Assembly (NCBI GenBank): GCA_026552975.1
Contig: JAPMTR010000077.1
Coordinates: forward strand, 1-57,653
From: Candidatus Methanoperedens sp.
Lineage (GTDB): Archaea > Halobacteriota > Methanosarcinia > Methanosarcinales > Methanoperedenaceae
Direction: 5' to 3'
Length of the DNA: 57,653 bases
The notes under the pieces are model-generated. The model made no database searches. It was given only the letters and a program-made list of their open reading frames with translations, and was not told the origin of the DNA. A program made the position numbers and the translations under genes. Below, one piece after another: positions 26,661 to 35,115 of the stretch (position 1 is the first letter of the stretch; each line of letters begins with the position of its first letter).

Positions 26661-27383
26661 ATGATAATTGATGCACACAATCATGTAGGCGGTCCGGACA
26701 GGGGCGATGGAAAGAGGCAAACTGCCGAGGAAATAGTGACTGAAATGGACCGGTTGGGTATAGATAGGGCAGTGATCTTTCCGTTCAGCGAGATAAATCC
26801 TGGTATATCTTTCTCCATGGCGAACAACAGGACTGTGGAGGCTATCACTAAATATCCAGACAGGCTGATGGGCTTTGCAAGGCTTGACCCCAACTTTGGA
26901 AAAAAAGCAGTCGAAGAGCTGAGACGCAATGTTGAGATCGGGTTTGTTGGGATCAAGCTTCATCCCTCAAGCCAGAAGTTCTCACTCAGAAGTGAGCATC
27001 TAAAAAACATTATCAAAAAAGCAGCCAGGCTCAATATTCCTATCATCTTTGATTCAGGTAAAAAGGAATCGCCGCCAGAACAATTTGGAGAACTGGCAGA
27101 TTTATTCCCTGATGCAAAGATAATCATGGCACACATGTTAGGAGATTTTCTCCGAGTGGCTTTACACCACCAAAATATCTATCTTCAGACAACAGGCATG
27201 CCACGAAAAGAGATTATTCAGGCAGCTATTGAGGATCTCGGTGCTGAAAGAATAATCATGGGATCAGACTCCCCATATATCAGTATGGAATCGGAACTTA
27301 CAAAAATAAAATCGCTAAATATATCTGAAATGGAAAAAAAACTTATTATGGGGGAGAATATGAGACGCATAATGCAGTTGTGA
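26661..27383 (+). CDS. Amidohydrolase-family protein
   Basis: About 240 residues from the ATG at 26661 (an upstream TTG at 26634 is less likely). IIDAHNHVGG at the start gives the first HxH metal ligands, IKLHPSSQKFS the next, IMAHMLGDF a further His, and IIMGSDSPYIS the C-terminal Asp: the metal-dependent TIM-barrel hydrolase of the amidohydrolase_2 type. Such proteins are hydrolases or decarboxylases; the substrate is unknown. It closes the tusA operon. Confidence 0.83.
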   Translation: MIIDAHNHVGGPDRGDGKRQTAEEIVTEMDRLGIDRAVIFPFSEINPGISFSMANNRTVEAITKYPDRLMGFARLDPNFGKKAVEELRRNVEIGFVGIKLHPSSQKFSLRSEHLKNIIKKAARLNIPIIFDSGKKESPPEQFGELADLFPDAKIIMAHMLGDFLRVALHHQNIYLQTTGMPRKEIIQAAIEDLGAERIIMGSDSPYISMESELTKIKSLNISEMEKKLIMGENMRRIMQL

Positions 27384-27436
27384 GTTTTGAAATATTGAGC
27401 AGATACTGAAAAATAAAGAGGAAGTCAAGACAAAAC

Positions 27437-27838
27437 TCAGCTTTTTGTTGCTATCTCTGGGGGTATGAGTGACCTTGCCATATTATAAACAAAGATGTAA
27501 ATAGCCAGAAGCGATATCGAACCAAATACCTCGGTCCCGAGCAGATAGCTGTTACTTGCATACCTGTAGGGCATGGTGAAAGCAAGGCCAATGAGACCTA
27601 TATTCTGAAGCCAGAATTGTATCTCAGCGAGGCGAAGGCTGTACAGGTCAGTGCCTGCGAATACCGGTAGAAGATGATATCCCACACCAAATATCATCAT
27701 TGAAACGAAGCCTATGAGGAGCACATGAGCGTGGGCGGGTGTAAGTGGTAATGAATTCAAAACCATTATGAATCCTATGGTGCTGCCTATGAGCAAATAA
27801 ATCAGGCTTGCCCAGGCAAATTTAAGCGGTATTTCCAT
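27437..27838 (-). CDS. Haem-copper-oxidase-subunit-I-like membrane protein
   Basis: A 133-residue membrane protein with four helices. PAHAHVLLIGFVSMMIFGVGYHLLP contains the His pattern seen in NnrS-like and cbb3-type subunit-I-like short proteins. It is far too short for an oxidase. In related gene sets such proteins occur near nitric oxide or haem functions. It ends the minus-strand operon that starts with the second sulfite-reductase-like gene. Confidence 0.75.
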   Translation of the reverse strand: MEIPLKFAWASLIYLLIGSTIGFIMVLNSLPLTPAHAHVLLIGFVSMMIFGVGYHLLPVFAGTDLYSLRLAEIQFWLQNIGLIGLAFTMPYRYASNSYLLGTEVFGSISLLAIYIFVYNMARSLIPPEIATKS

Positions 27839-27865
27839 GTTTTCCCTTCGCTAAAAATTTTATAT

Positions 27866-28069
27866 TTATGCCGTCTCTGCTGCCTTATTCAATTCGTCAA
27901 GCAATTGGTTAATATCCACCCTGTGCATCCTGCAGAAAAATTCCAGATTTTCGGATGGCAATCGTCCCACATATTTTGGCATTCCGTGTTTGATAAATAC
28001 ATCCCTGGTGGCTGGATATTTTGTTATTACATCGTTTAATTTGTTATCTTTGGTTATTTTGTCAATCAT
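27866..28069 (-). CDS. DUF1858 domain protein
   Basis: A 67-residue protein consisting of one DUF1858 domain (ITKDNKLNDVITKYPATRDVFIKHGM). This domain is the N-terminal part of ScdA/RIC-like iron-sulfur repair proteins and is common as a stand-alone protein in anaerobes. The usual C-terminal CxxC is replaced: a single Cys is in FFCRMH. A role in Fe-S or NO-linked chemistry is an inference from the family. Confidence 0.82.
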   Translation of the reverse strand: MIDKITKDNKLNDVITKYPATRDVFIKHGMPKYVGRLPSENLEFFCRMHRVDINQLLDELNKAAETA

Positions 28070-28135
28070 AAATTCCTCACATCCATATTATCTTTTGTCT
28101 TAAAACTATATATTTTTTTGTTTGTTCGTGTTATT

Positions 28136-28454
28136 CTATTTGTTCTCAGTTTCGAGCGCTTTGTTCTGTTTCTCTTTTTCCTCCCATATATTTTCTAACT
28201 TATTCCTGGTTTCCTGAAATAATTCTTTTATCTTCTCCTTATTGCACAGTTCAATTTTTTCCCCACAATCTGGCCATTTTGTCTCGCATCTATCAGCAAG
28301 CGCATAGCATTTTTTTTTCAAGATCGGGTAGATTTTTTTCAATCGCTGACTTGATATCTAAAGTATCAATTTCAAACTTGGCACTTGTAAGGATTGACGG
28401 GATCAATTGATTTTGAATTGTTTTGAGCTGATCACAGGGATCTAAGGTCACCAT
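28136..28454 (-). pseudogene. Small Cys protein broken at a run of nine A
   Basis: The ATG at 28454, 7 bp after the GXGXG gene, opens a frame MVTLDPCDQLKTIQNQLIPS that runs to ...NLPDLEKK and soon stops. Loss of one A in the A9 run (28310-28318, given on the plus strand as T9) would join it to the remaining frame, ...CYALADRCETKWPDCGEKIELCNKEK, to 28136. The joined product is about 105 residues with six cysteines. The downstream frame has only a TTG start. So this is a single gene with a frameshift in a homopolymer: real decay, slippage or a sequencing error. Confidence 0.65.
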
Positions 28455-28461
28455 ATTATAT

Positions 28462-29427
28462 TCATTCCTCTTTTTCCATTACGACCACGGATCCATCACG
28501 CATTCGCACAAGTCTCTCCTTTTTTATCCCGTATTTCCGATAGCTCATAGCCTCAACATGACCCAAACCAAGATATTTCATTATCCGATTGGCATCTTCC
28601 TGAGACATGGTAAGTTCTTCGACAGAGGATGCGATTTTGATTTTCGTTTTTACAAAAATTACACCTTCTTTCAGATTAGCGCCCACGAATCCTTTAGAGT
28701 CCGTTAATATCAGCGTGCCTTTTTTCATGTATGCCCCGGCGAACTCATCCGTAATACCTTCCACAATTACAACACCACCATCAAGATGTGCACCTGTGTT
28801 CATGCCTGCATCTCCCATGACATGAACCGTGCCTTTTTGCATCAGCAGCCCTGTGCCGTTGTAGGCATTTTCCTTTATTGTAACAAGAGCATCACAATAA
28901 CATCGCGTTGCCACTGTCCCGCGAAGTATTCCATCATCCAATATCAGATGCTTTTTTCGTTCATCGAATTTATTCTTTACTAGAACATCTTTTCCCAGCC
29001 CTTTGCACAGTATCTCAGTTATTGATCGGAATTTTCGATAACACGGCTCACCTGACACGATCTCAACTACATTTCCTAGAGGTTCTTCTATAAGCCCTTT
29101 AACATATATCACCCCTGAAACCATACCCATACCCATTTCAGAAGAAACATTTCCATCGATGTATACATTTCCAGCTTTTTCAGGAGCTCCATTTCCCCCG
29201 AAATGTATGAGATTGGCACCCAGGCTGTAAGCAAGTCTTTTGCCCACATTTCCATAGATTCGCACATCTTTGCCTTTTTTTAATTCATTCACCAGGTCTT
29301 TGTAAGTAAAACTTGTGTCTTCCTGGGAAGGTATAATACCGGTGGGACGAATTTTATTACTCTGCCATGCGAAATTATACGTGTAATCGCAGAGATTATC
29401 GATCGGTTCTTTAAGTTTTAATTCCAT
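28462..29427 (-). CDS. GXGXG-motif protein (GltB C-terminal-like)
   Basis: About 321 residues from the ATG at 29427 (the frame is open upstream into the preceding gene). It is a right-handed beta-helix of repeated GXGXG-type turns, GANLIHFGGNGAPEKAGNVYIDGNVSSEMGMGM, with a second run near GDAGMNTGAHLDGGVVIVEG. This domain occurs at the C-terminus of glutamate synthase and in FwdC. Stand-alone archaeal GltB3-like forms exist. Placed after a sulfite-reductase-like gene, it may be a structural subunit of that redox enzyme. Confidence 0.82.
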   Translation of the reverse strand: MELKLKEPIDNLCDYTYNFAWQSNKIRPTGIIPSQEDTSFTYKDLVNELKKGKDVRIYGNVGKRLAYSLGANLIHFGGNGAPEKAGNVYIDGNVSSEMGMGMVSGVIYVKGLIEEPLGNVVEIVSGEPCYRKFRSITEILCKGLGKDVLVKNKFDERKKHLILDDGILRGTVATRCYCDALVTIKENAYNGTGLLMQKGTVHVMGDAGMNTGAHLDGGVVIVEGITDEFAGAYMKKGTLILTDSKGFVGANLKEGVIFVKTKIKIASSVEELTMSQEDANRIMKYLGLGHVEAMSYRKYGIKKERLVRMRDGSVVVMEKEE

Positions 29428-29440
29428 AAAAACACTGTTC

Positions 29441-30418
29441 TCAAATATTTCCGTACCTGGGGAATGCTTCCGCAGCTCCGGGCCAGAATATAGTTTTCCA
29501 TTTCGGCTGTTCAATATCTTTCTGCGTGAGAAGACACTCTCCAAATATATCTTTCATATATTTTCTGTAATCGTCGATCCCCACCCTATCTATGGTGAGA
29601 CCAATGCGTTCCCTTGGCTTGCCTCTTGATTTATACCAGGCAAGGGTTCCATCTATCACATCAAAGACCTTTTCATCGGGAATAAATTCAGCAACTGGAT
29701 ACGCTGCATGCGGATTCCTTCCATGTTTTCCTCCTGCATATACGGCATGTCCAACATTTTTTGCAACAAGAGCACTGGATGGACATACATTGATGCAGTC
29801 CCCACAGGAGACGCATTTTTCCTCTATTCTTATTGGAAGTTCATTTACCATTTCAAGCGCTCCTGAATGGCAGGAGTGGACACACAGACTACAGCCAGTG
29901 CATAAGCTTTCTACCAGTTCAGGCTTTACCATTCCCTGAAATCCCATATCCATTTCACGGGTACGCATGCAATCAATGACACAGCCAGTAAATGCTATTT
30001 TGAACTTGTGATATGTATCTGTACCAAAATATCTCCTGTCAACTTCCAATGCAAATTTTTGCGTATCTGTCCATCCTCTCGGATTATACTCGCAGCCGCC
30101 GCATGCCGTTGGAACACGTACCCTGCTACCGCATGTGGCTATGGGAGAATGCCAGAGACTTCCAAGTTCTTCAATCACGCTGGTTAAGTCCTTCATATTG
30201 ACATACAATATTTCAGGAGACATCCGTACTGACAGATGCACAGTTCCATCACCATATTTTTCAGCAACTTCCGCCAGTTTTCTCAATTTAGCTCCCGTCA
30301 AGCGCCCACCTGGAGCCCTGCATCTCACTGCGACCAGGTCTTTCTGTCGTTGTGGGATGAACCCACCGCTTTTAAGTTCTTCTGTGGTTAGGAGTCTTCG
30401 TTTTGTATCTTGTGTCAT
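29441..30418 (-). CDS. Siroheme sulfite-reductase-like protein (second copy)
   Basis: A 325-residue paralogue of the protein at 25371-26366, with the same order: PTACGGCEYNPRG, TGCVIDCMRTREMDMGFQG, then CTGCSLCVHSCHSGA and CVSCGDCINVCP clusters, and GGKHGRNP. It should bind siroheme coupled to [4Fe-4S] plus two more clusters. Its operon differs from the first copy: no TusA, but a GXGXG protein, DUF1858 and a membrane haem-type protein follow, which suggests different partners. Confidence 0.87.
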   Translation of the reverse strand: MTQDTKRRLLTTEELKSGGFIPQRQKDLVAVRCRAPGGRLTGAKLRKLAEVAEKYGDGTVHLSVRMSPEILYVNMKDLTSVIEELGSLWHSPIATCGSRVRVPTACGGCEYNPRGWTDTQKFALEVDRRYFGTDTYHKFKIAFTGCVIDCMRTREMDMGFQGMVKPELVESLCTGCSLCVHSCHSGALEMVNELPIRIEEKCVSCGDCINVCPSSALVAKNVGHAVYAGGKHGRNPHAAYPVAEFIPDEKVFDVIDGTLAWYKSRGKPRERIGLTIDRVGIDDYRKYMKDIFGECLLTQKDIEQPKWKTIFWPGAAEAFPRYGNI

Positions 30419-30446
30419 ATTGCCTTTCTCCTTTCATTTCAATCTT

Positions 30447-30764
30447 TCATAACATCTCTACAACGATTTTGATCTTTTCATCCCAGGCAATCCACGGCAT
30501 CAGTTGCCTTAGAACTGCTGCGGCATCGTAACATTCTGGCATTTTAAGTTTTCTTTTTTTTCCACATGCAACCTCAAACAAGTCGCTTTGAATTTGCTTT
30601 AAGTTTAAGTGCTCGGATTGATCTAAAATCGTCTTTCCACAAGCACATTCAAGTGGTTTTCCATCGATTTCCCATTTTTTTAAGAGGTTCTCTTGCAACT
30701 CTTTCCTTATTCTGGGCGGTTCTTTTGCCTTTAATTCTTCGATCAATTCCTGTCTGGTTATCAT
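30447..30764 (-). CDS. Small Cys-containing protein, unknown
   Basis: A 105-residue soluble protein with a helical start (TRQELIEELKAKEPPRIRKEL) and a core with CACGK near 41, ACGKKRK near 67 and one further Cys, possibly a metal site. I do not recognise the family. As first gene of the second sulfite-reductase-like operon, it lies 28 bp upstream of that gene and just downstream of a palindromic promoter. Confidence 0.65.
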   Translation of the reverse strand: MITRQELIEELKAKEPPRIRKELQENLLKKWEIDGKPLECACGKTILDQSEHLNLKQIQSDLFEVACGKKRKLKMPECYDAAAVLRQLMPWIAWDEKIKIVVEML

Positions 30765-30809
30765 TTAGATCTTTACTCTAAAATATTCCAGTAGTGTATA
30801 TAGTTATTC

Positions 30810-30824
30810 GCTATATATTATAGC
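30810..30824. promoter_or_regulatory. Palindromic operator before sulfite-reductase operon
   Basis: A perfect dyad GCTATA-TAT-TATAGC, 46 bp upstream of the ATG at 30764 on the minus strand. A second TATATAG...CTATATA inverted pair overlaps it (30798-30817). It covers the expected TATA region, so a repressor or Lrp-type regulator could bind here. Confidence 0.55.
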
Positions 30825-30942
30825 TAAATATTGAAAACAGCCTATATTAAATAATATTTTATTTGGTAATAGGTAAGAACAAGTGGACAGTTGTCCCTTT
30901 TTCACCTCGAAACTTATGTGGTTTTCCAGGTCCTATCTCTCT

Positions 30943-31656
30943 CTACGTCCCCTGTTCCGCAAGCTCCCCATCCTTGAGCCATATCATCCTCCCAACATAC
31001 GTCCTATCCTCAGACTCATGCGTCACCATCAGAATCGTCAACCCGATATCACGGTTCAATTGTTGAAATAATTCAAGAATCTGTTTTGATGAAGCACTAT
31101 CCAGATTTGCGGTTGGCTCATCCGCGAACAATATATCCGGCTTATTTATCAGGGCTCTTGCGATTGCAACCCTTTGCTGTTCGCCTCCTGACATCTCTCG
31201 CGGGCGATGATGTAATCGTTTTCCAAGTCCAACCTGTTCAAGCACTTTTGTGCCATTTTTTACATACTCTTCCTTTCGCCTGCCCAGTGCCATGGCTGGC
31301 AAATAGACATTTTCAAGTGCAGTAAGCTCAGGAAGGAGCGCATATTCCTGGAAGACATACCCGAATCTTTCAAGTCGGAATTTTGCCTTTTGGGACTCAG
31401 ACAAATTTAAAAGGTTCTTTCCATCAATAATGATCTCACCGGACGTCGGGACATCGAGCAATCCGAGCTGATGAAGCAAAGTGGATTTACCGCTTCCGCT
31501 TTTTCCCATTATAGCTGCAAACTCCCCGCGTTTGATATCAAATGTTACATTATTCAGGGCAGGCACCCGCACTTCACCCATAATATATATTCGGGTGAGT
31601 TTTCTTATTTCGATCAGGGTTTCTTTTTCAATCCCTGTAAAAGACTCCTTGACCAT
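30943..31656 (-). CDS. ABC transporter ATPase, MacB/LolD type
   Basis: A 237-residue ATPase. Walker A GKSGSGKST near 50, Q-loop VFQEYALLPELT, signature MSGGEQQRVAIARAL, Walker B DILFADEPT and H-loop VTHE are all intact. The LolD/MacB type pairs with FtsX-like permeases, and such a gene follows with 1-bp spacing upstream. The substrate of the export complex is unknown. Confidence 0.9.
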   Translation of the reverse strand: MVKESFTGIEKETLIEIRKLTRIYIMGEVRVPALNNVTFDIKRGEFAAIMGKSGSGKSTLLHQLGLLDVPTSGEIIIDGKNLLNLSESQKAKFRLERFGYVFQEYALLPELTALENVYLPAMALGRRKEEYVKNGTKVLEQVGLGKRLHHRPREMSGGEQQRVAIARALINKPDILFADEPTANLDSASSKQILELFQQLNRDIGLTILMVTHESEDRTYVGRMIWLKDGELAEQGT

Positions 31657-31657
31657 T

Positions 31658-32860
31658 TCAATCCCCCCAGATCGCTTCTAATATCGTTTCCCGGACTGCC
31701 ATCCAGGAAGGTATGAGTCCTGCAGCCAATGCAGCTGCGATCAAGCTTATTGTATTTACCATAACCTTTTCAGGCACGATCAATAATGAAACAAATCCAA
31801 CAGGGAATTTTAAGGGATGTATAATAAACCAGGGTTTCAGTATAAAAAACATAATAAACAAACCAATGATCGTCCCGCTGATCGCATAGAACATTGCCTG
31901 TAAAATATACGAATGCATGATCACAGACCCCTCTATTCCAATTGCCCTGAGGATCCCGATCTGCCTTCGTTTGCTTATGGTGTTCACATAAATTATAATA
32001 AAAATGGTCACGCTTGCAACAAAAAGCCCGATAACAGCAATTAATAAAGCTATCATATCAAAACTTGCAGTTATGTTTTTTACCATGGCGGCATAGACTG
32101 TCCACGGCTTTATTTCTTCTTTAATACCCAACTCAAGGAACTGTTTTATGTAGCTGTCTTCATTTCCTAAATCTCTGGTCTTAATAAGGATCAGCGATGC
32201 CTTATCCTCCAGGCCGAGTACGGATTCCATCTCTTTCTGGCTGATGTATGCGATGTTGTTCGATTGCTGGAAATTCGCGTCAAATACGCCTTTTACCCTG
32301 AAACTGCGAGAAACGCCATTATTGAAGAGAACGTTGATGGAATCCCCGACCTTGACCCCGCCAAGTGAAAGATGTTCAAGGTCTCCGCCATACCCGCCAG
32401 GAATCTCTTTTCCAAGGATGATCTCGTCACTATCCAGTTTGCTCAGGTACTCACCATCAATCATAAAATTGTGTATTGTTGTGACAGTTATTTCATCATC
32501 AGGATTGATTGAGCGTATTGCCCATGCTCCGCTTTTATCCTTATAGGAAAATGCAGCACCGGTTACGTATTGCGCTGAGATGCCAGTTATACCAGGAACG
32601 CTATTTATTTTTTGCTTCAGCGAATAAACATCGCTGATATATTTTTCATCAGTTTTTGGTTCAAGAGCAACGTTCCCATAGAGCGTATTAATTACCTGAT
32701 TGTTCACTGTGTTACCCAACCCAAGAAAAATGGAAGCTGTAAACACTAAATTTACAAAGATCAGGGACATGATAAAGATTGTCAAAACCAGAGTGCCTTT
32801 ATTGCCCTTTGTTATCGATTTATATGCCAGGAATAATGAAAGGTTAAGGTTACTTAACAT
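31658..32860 (-). CDS. FtsX-like (MacB-type) permease
   Basis: About 400 residues from the ATG at 32860. One helix is near the N-terminus (GTLVLTIFIMSLIFVNLVF), a large extracytoplasmic domain covers about 50-255, and three helices follow, with GILRAIGIEGS and the C-terminal WMAVRETILEAIWGD coupling segment. This is the MacB-type permease build. It works with the ATPase next door. It lies just downstream of a CARDB-like surface protein, which may be part of the same export system. Confidence 0.87.
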   Translation of the reverse strand: MLSNLNLSLFLAYKSITKGNKGTLVLTIFIMSLIFVNLVFTASIFLGLGNTVNNQVINTLYGNVALEPKTDEKYISDVYSLKQKINSVPGITGISAQYVTGAAFSYKDKSGAWAIRSINPDDEITVTTIHNFMIDGEYLSKLDSDEIILGKEIPGGYGGDLEHLSLGGVKVGDSINVLFNNGVSRSFRVKGVFDANFQQSNNIAYISQKEMESVLGLEDKASLILIKTRDLGNEDSYIKQFLELGIKEEIKPWTVYAAMVKNITASFDMIALLIAVIGLFVASVTIFIIIYVNTISKRRQIGILRAIGIEGSVIMHSYILQAMFYAISGTIIGLFIMFFILKPWFIIHPLKFPVGFVSLLIVPEKVMVNTISLIAAALAAGLIPSWMAVRETILEAIWGD

Positions 32861-32870
32861 TTGCCACCTT

Positions 32871-34037
32871 TTATTTTTTCTTGCGGTATCGATAAAACAC
32901 AAATGCTCCAGTGACTAACACAACTACAATAACCGGTATTATAATCCCATTTTTATTTGTATCGCGCACATTGAGAGCAAGTTCTTCTTTAACGGTGTGC
33001 CTGCCAAGATCATCTTCAAACTCGATCGATGCATTATATGGAATATCACCGCTTTGTGTTGCATAGAATGTGAACACACCTGGCGCATCATCGTCGGGTT
33101 TGATCTTACCAAGAAATGCTGTTTTAGTTCCTTCAAATGGTATGTCAAGGTTTACTTTCACGGATTTCGCATCGCCATTCCCGGAATTTTCAAGTCGCAT
33201 GGTAATTGTGACAAGATCGCCTTTGACTGGATTTTGCGGCTCATTCTTGATATTTCCAATTGAGAGTTCTGCATCGCCGAGAACTTTTACACCTACAAAA
33301 CTCGCAGAGCTCGTGTTTTTTCCATTTTCATCTTTATACTCCATTTTGATCGGGATTGAGTATGACGAAATTAGAGTCTTATCTTTGACCAGAAGACGAT
33401 AGTTCAATGGAATGGACTCACCAGGATCAAGATTTTTTATTATCTTTGTGTCAGCACCTATCGGAACAAAAGGTAGACCGCTCGTTGCTGCACTTACCTG
33501 TACTTCACGTGCAATCCCTGTTCCTTCATTTGAGATTGAAAAAGTGATATTAAACGTATCCTGTGGGCTTATGAGTTCAGGGTTGATAGTGATATTAGAT
33601 ATTGCAAGCTGCGGCACACCTCTAACCAGGACATTGAAAGTCCTGTCAGTTTCACGCTGCTGGTCATTGCTTATCCAGTGTGCCTCAAACTTAACTTCAT
33701 AGATGCCTGAAACTGCACGAGGATCAATATGCAGCAGATATGTTTCAACCACAGCGCCGTATTTTATAATATTGCCCTCATTTATGATTCGATCATTTTC
33801 ATTTTTGAGTATAATAGGCGAATCCGGAAGGATGAAAAGCCTAACCCCATTAGCATCAACGTTTTCATTTATGAGCATGACAGAAAGCATTAAATCCTGG
33901 CCAGGCTCGACAGGTTGGGGGGATAGTTTCTCTAACACGATAGCAAATTCAGCATTAACAGGAACGATTAAGAACAGTATTGCAGCTGTTGCAAATAGGA
34001 TTGATTTTCCGACTTGGTTTATATTACTTATATTCAT
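32871..34037 (-). CDS. Secreted CARDB-like protein with C-terminal anchor
   Basis: A 388-residue protein: signal peptide 1-30, then three beta-sandwich repeats of CARDB/COG1361 type (LSPQPVEPGQDLMLSVMLINE, ISNITINPELISPQDTFNITF, IGNIKNEPQNPVKGDLVTITM). It ends in one helix and FYRYRKKK. Such proteins in archaea commonly go with MacB/FtsX-like exporters, as here. Confidence 0.85.
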   Translation of the reverse strand: MNISNINQVGKSILFATAAILFLIVPVNAEFAIVLEKLSPQPVEPGQDLMLSVMLINENVDANGVRLFILPDSPIILKNENDRIINEGNIIKYGAVVETYLLHIDPRAVSGIYEVKFEAHWISNDQQRETDRTFNVLVRGVPQLAISNITINPELISPQDTFNITFSISNEGTGIAREVQVSAATSGLPFVPIGADTKIIKNLDPGESIPLNYRLLVKDKTLISSYSIPIKMEYKDENGKNTSSASFVGVKVLGDAELSIGNIKNEPQNPVKGDLVTITMRLENSGNGDAKSVKVNLDIPFEGTKTAFLGKIKPDDDAPGVFTFYATQSGDIPYNASIEFEDDLGRHTVKEELALNVRDTNKNGIIIPVIVVVLVTGAFVFYRYRKKK

Positions 34038-34040
34038 TTA

Positions 34041-34223
34041 TTACTCCTCTAAAACATCTTTTTTTGGCATAACTTCTCTCTCTGAACTCGCTTTTATCCA
34101 TTTGGCAATTTTTGGCCAGTTCTCCTTTACCTTCAGGACGAAATAGAGCATGAATAGAGCAATTACCACAATAAACAGTGTATATGACCACCATATCGCA
34201 TCAGTTGGGTACATATCTCCCAC
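34041..34223 (-). CDS. Small single-helix membrane protein
   Basis: A 60-residue protein with one membrane helix (WSYTLFIVVIALFMLYFVLKV) and a charged cytoplasmic tail. It lies 3 bp upstream of the CARDB-like gene in the same direction, with GGAGG before its ATG. No known family. Confidence 0.65.
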   Translation of the reverse strand: MGDMYPTDAIWWSYTLFIVVIALFMLYFVLKVKENWPKIAKWIKASSEREVMPKKDVLEE

Positions 34224-34260
34224 CTCCTATAATGCCTGAAAATAACATGGAGATTCAGTG

Positions 34261-34557
34261 TTAATGCTCGTGTCCACCAGTTGCTTCTGTCGCGTGTCCT
34301 CCAGCGCTCTTCATGTACATATACAATTTATGCGAATACAGCATGAACCCAAGCATCGCCCTGACATATTCTCTTGCAGCATTTACATCGTTCTCTTCGT
34401 ACTTCTTCAACGATGTAGCATACCTGAACCTTTTCTGCACTTCCTCTTCTCCCTTTTCAGGTACCCAGGGAAGTATAAGGTTGACATTCCCTGTCTCCAA
34501 TGCAATTTTCGATGTTTTAACCACAGGTCCATCCATAGTATCACAATGTGGCGGCAT
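34261..34557 (-). CDS. DUF6448-like protein
   Basis: A 98-residue protein beginning MPPHCDTMDGPVVKTSKIALETGNVNL, the start typical of DUF6448-like proteins (from memory). It has several His residues at both ends (HCD near 4, GGHATEATGGHEH at the end) that could bind metal. Its function is unknown. GGAGG lies before the ATG. It is the first gene of the minus-strand operon running to the ABC exporter. Confidence 0.75.
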   Translation of the reverse strand: MPPHCDTMDGPVVKTSKIALETGNVNLILPWVPEKGEEEVQKRFRYATSLKKYEENDVNAAREYVRAMLGFMLYSHKLYMYMKSAGGHATEATGGHEH

Positions 34558-34770
34558 AATTTTACCTCCTATTCAGTAACTTTCTATTCCTTACCTAATT
34601 TTTTCCCCGTTTTTCCAGTCGAAGATATATCCTGACTGTATGAATGTAAGTAATTACTTGCATAGAAATAAATGTTTCGTTTTAATTCTCTGATCATCAA
34701 GTCATAGAATATTTATATCAAATAAAAGGCTTTTTCTATAATCAAATATAAGTTTGAAACGTGAATTCAT
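34558..34770. promoter_or_regulatory. Divergent promoter region
   Basis: A 213-bp gap between the DUF6448-like gene and the cupin gene. TATA-like TATTTATATC near 34709 would serve the cupin gene. TAATTACTTGC near 34650 is AT-rich and may be part of the minus-strand promoter. No palindrome stands out. Confidence 0.4.
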
Positions 34771-35079
34771 ATGGCAGAACTTATTATATTGAAAGAATAT
34801 ATCGAATACAGTCCGGAATCAGTGGTCAGTAAAACCTTAAAACAGAACCCTGCCGGTACGATAACCTTATTTGCTTTTGATAAAGGGCAGGGATTAAGTG
34901 AACATACCGCACCTTTTGATGCAGTGGTGCAGGTTATTGATGGAGAAGGGGTTTTTATAATCGGACGAGAAGAACATAATCTAAAGGCTGGAGAGTTAAT
35001 AGTAATGCCAGCCAATATGCCTCATGCTGTTAGGGCTATCGCACGGTTCAAAATGCTTCTTATCATGCTCCGAGCGTAA
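34771..35079 (+). CDS. Cupin-domain protein
   Basis: A 102-residue single-domain cupin. Motif 1 is changed: GLSEHTAPFDAVVQVIDGEGVFIIG has one of the usual two first-motif histidines plus a possible Asp. Motif 2 is GELIVMPANMPHAVRA. It probably binds one metal. Small archaeal cupins like this often act as sensors or lyases. Upstream of the TetR gene, it may be controlled by it. Confidence 0.85.
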   Translation: MAELIILKEYIEYSPESVVSKTLKQNPAGTITLFAFDKGQGLSEHTAPFDAVVQVIDGEGVFIIGREEHNLKAGELIVMPANMPHAVRAIARFKMLLIMLRA

Positions 35080-35115
35080 CATTATTCTTAAGACTTAAAG
35101 TAATTATAGACAATT

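Noticed and set aside
27437-27838. Haem-copper oxidase subunit I to pair with the CuA proteins
   Set aside because: At 133 residues it has only four helices and lacks the full set of haem and CuB ligands, and it lies in another operon.
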